Shown here: positions 59,773-64,000 of the stretch, in pieces
Layout: each line of letters starts with the position of its first letter
How positions within the stretch are numbered: position 1 is the first letter of the stretch
Position numbers and translations under genes: made by a program
Assembly: GCF_031846305.1 (NCBI RefSeq)
Contig: NZ_JAVRHY010000005.1
Span: 1-64,000, forward strand
Source: Spectribacter acetivorans
Lineage (GTDB): Bacteria > Pseudomonadota > Gammaproteobacteria > Nevskiales > Salinisphaeraceae
Direction: 5' to 3'
DNA length: 64,000 bases
Notes under the pieces: model-generated
Told to the model about the DNA's origin: nothing
What the model saw: only the letters and a program-made list of their open reading frames with translations
The model's database searches: none

Positions 59773-59798
59773 ACGCCCCGCGCGGTGGCGCGGGGCGT
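59773..59798 (-). terminator. terminator-like hairpin after the EF-hand gene
   Basis: ACGCCCCGCGC and GCGCGGGGCGT form a perfect 11-bp stem with a 4-nt loop, 34 bp after the EF-hand stop on the minus strand. It is followed by TCTTGT, a weak U-tract. Confidence 0.55.
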
Positions 59799-59831
59799 GG
59801 TCTGCAAAACCGGCTTTTGCCGATTCGGCAA

Positions 59832-60584
59832 TCAGCTGCCGAACAGGCCGCCGAACACGCTGTTCAACAGGCCGGATTCGGCGCGGGCATTCGCCGCCAC
59901 CTTGAACTCGGCCTTGTTCAGCAGGCCGTCATCGTTGTCGTCGGCCATGTCGAAGTTGCTTTCGATGTCGGCGTTGGCACTGGCCTCGCGGCGGGTCAGC
60001 ACGCCGTCGTCGTTGCCATCCAGGTTCTGGAACCGAGCGGCAAGCTTGCTGCTCAGTTCCACACCGGCGTTGGCGCTGGCGGCAGCGGCCTTGCGCGAAT
60101 CGTTGGCCAGTCCCGCGGCGGCGTCGGCGGTGGCGCTAACGCCGGCCTTGGTCTTGTCGGCCACGGCGCCGGCGGCATCCTTGCTGGCTTCGTAGCCGGC
60201 CTTGGCGCCGGACTTGGCCTTGCCCGCCGCCTTGCCGGCGGCTTCGGTGGTGGCCTCATAGCCGGCCTTGGCGCCGGCCTTGGTCTGTTCGGCCAGGCTC
60301 TGATCCGCCTGGGCCCGCAAGCCGGCCTTGTATTCGGCGCTGGTCAGGGTGCCACTGTCGTCCTTGTCGTAGGTGTCGAACATGGAGGCCAGCGAGGCAT
60401 TGGCTTCGGCTTCGTTTTCAGTGATCACGCCGTCATCGTTGGCGTCGAGCTTGCTGAACTGCTCGCTGAGCGAGGTTTCGGCGTTCACGCCGATATTGAT
60501 CTTGGTGTTCAGGTCCAGATCGACCGCCTGCGCGGTACCTGCGCAGAGCAGGGCGGCGGCAAGAGGGAGGGTGAGATAACGCAT
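59832..60584 (-). CDS. secreted EF-hand protein with LEA-like central helix
   Basis: A 250-residue protein with a signal peptide (cleaved after 'GTAQA', residue 20). Two EF-hand loops ('DANDDGVITENE' 47-58, 'DKDDSGTLTSAE' 73-84), then an Ala/Lys-rich segment (about 100-170) with a 20-residue repeat ('GAKAGYEATTEAAGKA' / 'GAKAGYEASKDAAGAV'), then two more loops ('DGNDDGVLTRRE' 189-200, 'DDNDDGLLNKAE' 215-226). The Asp-x-Asp-x-Asp-Gly pattern should bind Ca2+. The middle resembles late-embryogenesis-abundant proteins. Function unknown; a Ca2+-responsive envelope stabiliser is possible. Confidence 0.8.
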   Translation of the reverse strand: MRYLTLPLAAALLCAGTAQAVDLDLNTKINIGVNAETSLSEQFSKLDANDDGVITENEAEANASLASMFDTYDKDDSGTLTSAEYKAGLRAQADQSLAEQTKAGAKAGYEATTEAAGKAAGKAKSGAKAGYEASKDAAGAVADKTKAGVSATADAAAGLANDSRKAAAASANAGVELSSKLAARFQNLDGNDDGVLTRREASANADIESNFDMADDNDDGLLNKAEFKVAANARAESGLLNSVFGGLFGS

Positions 60585-60964
60585 GTCGTTTCCTTCCGTT
60601 GAATGAGATGGTGGTCTGTTGCCACGCAATATCCTAAGTCGGGAGGCTTAACGTTGGCTGAACCGCCCGCGAATCGGGCGCACTTCACCGTTGACTAAGA
60701 TGATGTGTCCACACAGGCTTAGGTGGACAATTGCCGCAAGAGGGTTCAATAACGGAGGTTGATCGGTTCAATACCCGCATTGCAGGTTGCGGCAAGCTCG
60801 CGGAACTGGCCGAGAAGCCAGCCCGCGGCGTGGAGCACGTGCCTTTCCCTACCCAAAGGGGTGACCGAGGATTATGAGGCACCGTGCTACGGTCGGGGCA
60901 GTCAATGGGCAACTGTCCGGATACCGGGCAGGCTCAATATATCAGAGAATATGGAGGAGATAGA
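60585..60964. other. divergent intergenic region upstream of the monooxygenase
   Basis: This 380-bp stretch separates the EF-hand and monooxygenase genes. It has an operator-like inverted repeat at 60706-60729 (TGTCCAC-N10-GTGGACA), a small inverted repeat ACCGT-GCT-ACGGT at 60881-60893 and a strong SD (GGAGGA) just before the monooxygenase ATG. No gene of its own is convincing. Confidence 0.5.
60706..60729. promoter_or_regulatory. operator-like inverted repeat TGTCCAC-N10-GTGGACA
   Basis: Perfect 7-bp arms, 17 bp centre to centre, with a TTGACT (60691-60696) just to the left that could be a -35. The spacing suits a dimeric repressor or activator of the divergent genes. No named family was recognised. 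Confidence 0.4.
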
Positions 60965-62605
60965 ATGGGTGAAGCATTAAGAAGCGTTGAGGAGGGCACC
61001 ACCAACGGCGCCGCCCTTGATTACGAGGCTGTTGTGGTGGGCGCCGGCATCGCCGGGCTCCACGAGGTGTACAAGCTGCGCGAGATGGGGGTGTCCGTGA
61101 TCGGTTTCGAAGCCGGCACCGATGTCGGCGGCACCTGGTACTGGAATCGCTACCCGGGCGCCCGAGTGGATTCGCAGTCGCACATCTATCAGTACTGGTT
61201 CTCGCAGGAGCTGCTGGACGAGTGGGACTGGAGCGAACGTTTCCCGGCCCAGCCCGAAACCGAGCGCTACCTCAACTACGTGACCGAAAAGTTCGACCTG
61301 CGCAAGGAGTTCCGCTTCCGGACGCGCGTGGAGTCGGCCACCTACGACGAGGAGAATCAGCTGTGGACGGTGACCACCGACAAGGGTGATACGCTGACTA
61401 CGCGTTTCTTCATCAGCTGCACGGGCATGCTCTCGGCGCCGCAGATTCCGTTTCCCGGGCACGAGAAGTTCCGTGGTCAGATCTGCCACACGGCCCGCTG
61501 GCCGCATGAAAAGGTCGAAATGGCCGGCAAGCGCGTCGGCGTGGTCGGCACCGGTGCCACCGGCATCCAGGTGATCCAGACCATCGCCCCGGAAGTGGGC
61601 GAGATGTTCGTGTTCCAGCGCACGCCGAACTACACCATTCCGATGCGCAATCCGCAGTATGACGACGCGGATCGCGATGCGCTGCGCGAAGAGTATCCGG
61701 AGATCGAGAAGACGGTGTTCAACACCTTCGCCGGCTTCGACTACGACCTGAGCGAAACCCCGTTCACCGAGATGTCGGCCGAGGAACGCGAGCAGCGTCT
61801 GTGGGATCTGTGGAATGATGGCAGCCTGCACTTCTGGCTCGGTTTCGCGGAAGTGTTCTTCGACGAGGAAGTGAACAACTACATCTCGGAATTCGTGCGC
61901 AACCGCATTCGCGAGCGTGTGAAGGATCCGGCAACCGCGGAGAAGCTGATCCCCACCTGCCACGGGTTCGGTACCCGGCGGGTGCCGCTGGAGACCAAGT
62001 ACTACGAGGCGTACAACCAGGACAATGTGCACCTGGTGGACGTCAAGCAGGATGCGATTGCCGAGATCACGGAAACCGGCGTGCGGCTGGAAAGCGGCGC
62101 CGAGTACGAGCTGGACATCCTGGTGTTGGCCACCGGCTTCGATGCCGGTACCGGCGCGCTCACCCGCATCGACATCCGCGGGCGCGGCAACCAGTCGCTG
62201 AAGGAAAAGTGGGACAAGGACATTCGTTCCACCCTCGGCCTGCAGGTGCACGGCTTCCCCAACCTGTTCACGGTGGCCGGCCCGCTGGCCCCCTCCACCG
62301 CCTTCTGCAACATGGCGACCTGCCTGATTCAGCAGGGCGGCTGGGTGGCCGACACCATCGGCTACCTGCGCGACCAGGGACAGCATGCCATCGAGCCGAC
62401 CGAGGAGAAGGAGGCCGAATGGGTCAACCACCACGACGAGGTGGCCAACCAGACCCTCGTGGTCAAGACCGACTCCTGGTACATGGGCGCCAACATCGAC
62501 GGCAAGCCGCGCCGGCTGCTGTCGTACATCGGCGGGGCCAACGCCTATCACCAGATGTGCGACGAACTGAAGGAAAAGGGTTACCCCGGGTTCGCGATTA
62601 GCTGA
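60965..62605 (+). CDS. Baeyer-Villiger monooxygenase (type I flavoprotein, cyclohexanone-monooxygenase-like)
   Basis: A 546-residue FAD/NADPH enzyme inserting oxygen next to a ketone. GAGIAG (26-31) is the FAD motif, 'GTWYWNRYPGARVD' (56-69) is typical of the cyclohexanone monooxygenase type, and 'FRGQICHTARWP' (169-180) matches the BVMO fingerprint FxGxxxHxxxWP. 'GVVGTGATG' (192-200) is the NADPH Rossmann motif. A strong SD (GGAGGA) precedes the ATG at 60965, and a strong terminator follows, so it is its own transcription unit. Ketone substrate unknown; cyclic or aryl ketones are typical. Confidence 0.93.
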   Translation: MGEALRSVEEGTTNGAALDYEAVVVGAGIAGLHEVYKLREMGVSVIGFEAGTDVGGTWYWNRYPGARVDSQSHIYQYWFSQELLDEWDWSERFPAQPETERYLNYVTEKFDLRKEFRFRTRVESATYDEENQLWTVTTDKGDTLTTRFFISCTGMLSAPQIPFPGHEKFRGQICHTARWPHEKVEMAGKRVGVVGTGATGIQVIQTIAPEVGEMFVFQRTPNYTIPMRNPQYDDADRDALREEYPEIEKTVFNTFAGFDYDLSETPFTEMSAEEREQRLWDLWNDGSLHFWLGFAEVFFDEEVNNYISEFVRNRIRERVKDPATAEKLIPTCHGFGTRRVPLETKYYEAYNQDNVHLVDVKQDAIAEITETGVRLESGAEYELDILVLATGFDAGTGALTRIDIRGRGNQSLKEKWDKDIRSTLGLQVHGFPNLFTVAGPLAPSTAFCNMATCLIQQGGWVADTIGYLRDQGQHAIEPTEEKEAEWVNHHDEVANQTLVVKTDSWYMGANIDGKPRRLLSYIGGANAYHQMCDELKEKGYPGFAIS

Positions 62606-62634
62606 CCCGTCCGGTTATCTGCCGTGACCACCAG

Positions 62635-62661
62635 CGGGGCCGCATTGCGGCCCCGTTTTTT
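62635..62661 (+). terminator. strong intrinsic terminator after the monooxygenase
   Basis: CGGGGCCGC-ATT-GCGGCCCCG forms a perfect 9-bp GC stem directly followed by TTTTTT (62656-62661), 30 bp after the stop codon. Confidence 0.9.
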
Positions 62662-62871
62662 ATTGCCATCGGCAAACGCCCGGTCGTTCGGCGACAACAC
62701 CGATCATAAGCACCGGATGCCACTCGGAATCGGCCATGTTCCAGGCAGTAGCCGGAATGGCATACCCCACCCGGCCATACGCCACGATTGGCCGCGACGG
62801 GGGTATGCAAGCCCGTTTGCGGGTTGCCGGGGGTGGGCTACCATGCCGCCATTATCTGGTGGAGTATCCGC

Positions 62872-63237
62872 ATGAACGGTTGGTGGTGTTTGCCGGTTGC
62901 CGGCAGTGTCGTCCTGCTCGCTGCGGCTGCGCTGGTCTGGTGGCGGGCCCGGGGTTTGCGGAATGAGCTGGCAGCCTTGATTACGCAGATGAATGCGGCG
63001 GATGCCGACCTGCGATATGCACTGGCCGAGCGGGAAAGCCTTTGCCTCACGGTGGAGGTGGTCGATCCGCTGGCTGTTGCCGCTACCCATTCCCGCCTGG
63101 CCGGCCCGGTCAGCGGGGTGGCCCCGGGACTGGTTCGCCGGCGGGTCTACGATCAGTTGCAGCGCGAGCTGGAAGAGCAACTGCAGGAGCGTGGCATCGA
63201 CGCCCGGATCGAACTCCATCGCGGTGGATCGCAATGA
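62872..63237 (+). CDS. membrane-anchored coiled-coil protein A
   Basis: A 121-residue protein with an N-terminal transmembrane helix (about 5-24) and a helical cytoplasmic or periplasmic part ('NELAALITQMNAADADLRYAL', then 'YDQLQRELEEQLQERGIDARIEL'). GGAG lies 10 nt before the ATG at 62872. 'VVDPLAVAATHSRLAGPVSGVAPGLVRRRVYDQ' is distinctive, but I recognise no family. Its TGA overlaps the next ATG (ATGA). Confidence 0.6.
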   Translation: MNGWWCLPVAGSVVLLAAAALVWWRARGLRNELAALITQMNAADADLRYALAERESLCLTVEVVDPLAVAATHSRLAGPVSGVAPGLVRRRVYDQLQRELEEQLQERGIDARIELHRGGSQ

Positions 63238-63632
63238 CTGTCGTGATTGCGTGCCTGTTGCTGCAGGCAATCGTCGCGGCGGTGCTGTGGCGCCTTCATG
63301 GTCGGCTTCGCGCCGATGGCCGCGATCTGGCTGGATTACAGGCCCGCCTGGCCGACGCCCGGCGCGAGGTGCAGGCTCGCCACGACCTGGAAGCCAACCG
63401 CCAGCTGGTGGAGGAAACCGTGGATTTTGCCACCGCGTCGGTCGAACGCATCCACCGGGCGGTCGCCGACCTTTCCTTCGATCTCTGCGGGTCGGGCAGC
63501 CGGCCTGCCCGCGAGGTTCACGACCACACCAGCAGCCTGGTCTACCGGCAGATCCGGGGTACCAACCGGGGCATCGGTCGTCTGGTGTCGGGCCTGCTCA
63601 AACCGCCCGCACGCGACCACCGGGACGACTGA
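63234..63632 (+). CDS. membrane-anchored coiled-coil protein B
   Basis: A 132-residue protein with an N-terminal transmembrane helix (about 2-19), an Ala/Arg-rich coil ('LAGLQARLADARREVQARHDLEANRQL') and a C-terminal region 'VHDHTSSLVYRQIRGTNRGIGRLVSGLL'. The ATG at 63234 overlaps the stop of protein A. The pair has the same topology (one anchor plus coil), so they probably form a complex. I recognise no family. Confidence 0.6.
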   Translation: MTVVIACLLLQAIVAAVLWRLHGRLRADGRDLAGLQARLADARREVQARHDLEANRQLVEETVDFATASVERIHRAVADLSFDLCGSGSRPAREVHDHTSSLVYRQIRGTNRGIGRLVSGLLKPPARDHRDD

Positions 63633-63699
63633 CGTGATGTCGCTGCCGGTGTGCGATCTTGCATCCGCGCGAGCTCGCCCCACGTTCTAGAGGTAGGCC

Positions 63700-63713
63700 G
63701 GGGGCGCTCCCCC
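63700..63713. terminator. small hairpin after the coiled-coil gene pair
   Basis: GGGGG-CGCT-CCCCC followed by GATATATTT, between protein B and the next gene. It may be a weak terminator; the AT run could equally be part of the next promoter. Confidence 0.3.
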
Positions 63714-63741
63714 GATATATTTCCACGACCAGGGCAACCGA

Positions 63742-64000
63742 ATGGCCGACAACCCGAATCCGCAGGGCAAGGGCGGCTCGCTGGTACTGAATACCCTCAG
63801 CCAGCAGCGCGCGGGGCTGGCCGCGGTGCCGGCCAAGCATGTCGAACAGGTGTCGACCGAGCTGTTCACCTCGCTGTTCGTGCTGGAAAGCGAGTTCCGC
63901 TTCCAGCCGGTGCCGGGCAAACCCTACTACCTGTACTGCAAGGAGGGCACGTACCGGCTATCCATCAATCCCCCCTCGATGTGGAGCGCGGACATCGCCG
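63742..64000 (+). CDS. DUF2452-like protein (partial, 3' end outside window)
   Basis: The first 86 residues are visible. 'PNPQGKGGSLVLNTLSQQR' then 'VPAKHVEQVSTELFTSLFVLESEFRFQPVPGKPYYLY' resemble the beginning of DUF2452 proteins, which are short, uncharacterised and mostly proteobacterial. AGGG 8 nt before the ATG is a reasonable SD. The frame runs off the window. Confidence 0.6.
   Translation, partial: MADNPNPQGKGGSLVLNTLSQQRAGLAAVPAKHVEQVSTELFTSLFVLESEFRFQPVPGKPYYLYCKEGTYRLSINPPSMWSADIA

Noticed and set aside
60685..60912. Short open frames between the EF-hand and monooxygenase genes
   Set aside because: No SD, low-complexity translation and no coupling to a neighbour; the region is better read as regulatory.
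1..64000. CRISPR arrays, tRNA and rRNA genes, insertion sequences, integrase or prophage genes
   Set aside because: I looked for regular direct repeats, tRNA T-arm sequences, ribosomal motifs and transposase or integrase motifs and found none that held up.

Overview
The window is a GC-rich (roughly two-thirds G+C by eye) bacterial chromosome segment, almost certainly gammaproteobacterial. The order priA / methyltransferase / argS / SPOR-domain protein, together with slyX, yajQ, yceH-like, ybiI-like and DUF3301 genes, is typical of Gammaproteobacteria. The metabolic flavour (Baeyer-Villiger monooxygenase, intracellular PHA depolymerase, GH13_18 sugar phosphorylase, many lipoproteins) would suit a marine or halotolerant heterotroph, possibly of the Nevskiales/Salinisphaerales, but the sequence alone does not settle this. 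I saw no rRNA, tRNA, CRISPR array, insertion sequence or prophage.

Layout. 0-2.1 kb: end of an unidentified gene, a Nudix hydrolase, a Yip1-like membrane protein and a secreted protein. 2.1-8 kb: a 460-bp intergenic segment with two DnaA-box-like 9-mers around an AT-rich stretch, then priA, a methyltransferase, argS and a SPOR protein, tightly packed. 8-12.8 kb: a GluR0-like ligand-gated K+ channel, uvrD, an M48 lipoprotein protease and an RRM RNA-binding protein with a hairpin leader. 12.9-17.3 kb: overlapping Tat/lipoprotein phosphatases PhoD and PhoX plus an anchored amidohydrolase. 17.3-27 kb: an oligopeptide ABC transporter whose second ATPase is separated from the rest by cardiolipin synthase and a YbhP-like phosphodiesterase; then mnmG.

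27-33.8 kb: a DUF945 protein, a GH13_18 phosphorylase, a Sel1/SH3 protein, slyX, a coiled-coil lipoprotein, a membrane protein and a DUF1993 protein. 33.9-38.8 kb: a translationally coupled string of small membrane protein, DUF2256, cryptochrome-DASH, DUF1499 lipoprotein, alpha/beta hydrolase, YceH-like protein and luciferase-like oxidoreductase. 38.8-43.3 kb: PBP7-type peptidase, DUF3301, DsbA-like protein, YajQ, an AT-richer cold-shock/DUF1294 gene (probably acquired), flavin reductase-like protein and rhomboid protease. 43.3-49.5 kb: an MDR oxidoreductase, an SDR, PhaZ and two secreted proteins of unknown role.

49.7-54.2 kb holds the most distinctive cluster: a radical-SAM DNA-repair protein, a DUF4130-UdgX fusion, an OhrR-type regulator and a long-form dCTP deaminase, all on the minus strand with gaps of at most 64 bp. 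This links dUTP formation, uracil-DNA capture, a radical-SAM enzyme and redox sensing. 54.3-64 kb: an alpha/beta hydrolase, a secreted protein, a large lipidated penicillin-acylase-family enzyme, a YbiI-like zinc protein, a secreted EF-hand protein with an LEA-like centre, a Baeyer-Villiger monooxygenase with a strong terminator, two coupled membrane-anchored coiled-coil proteins and the start of a DUF2452 gene.

All functional names come from reading motifs by eye; no database search was possible.
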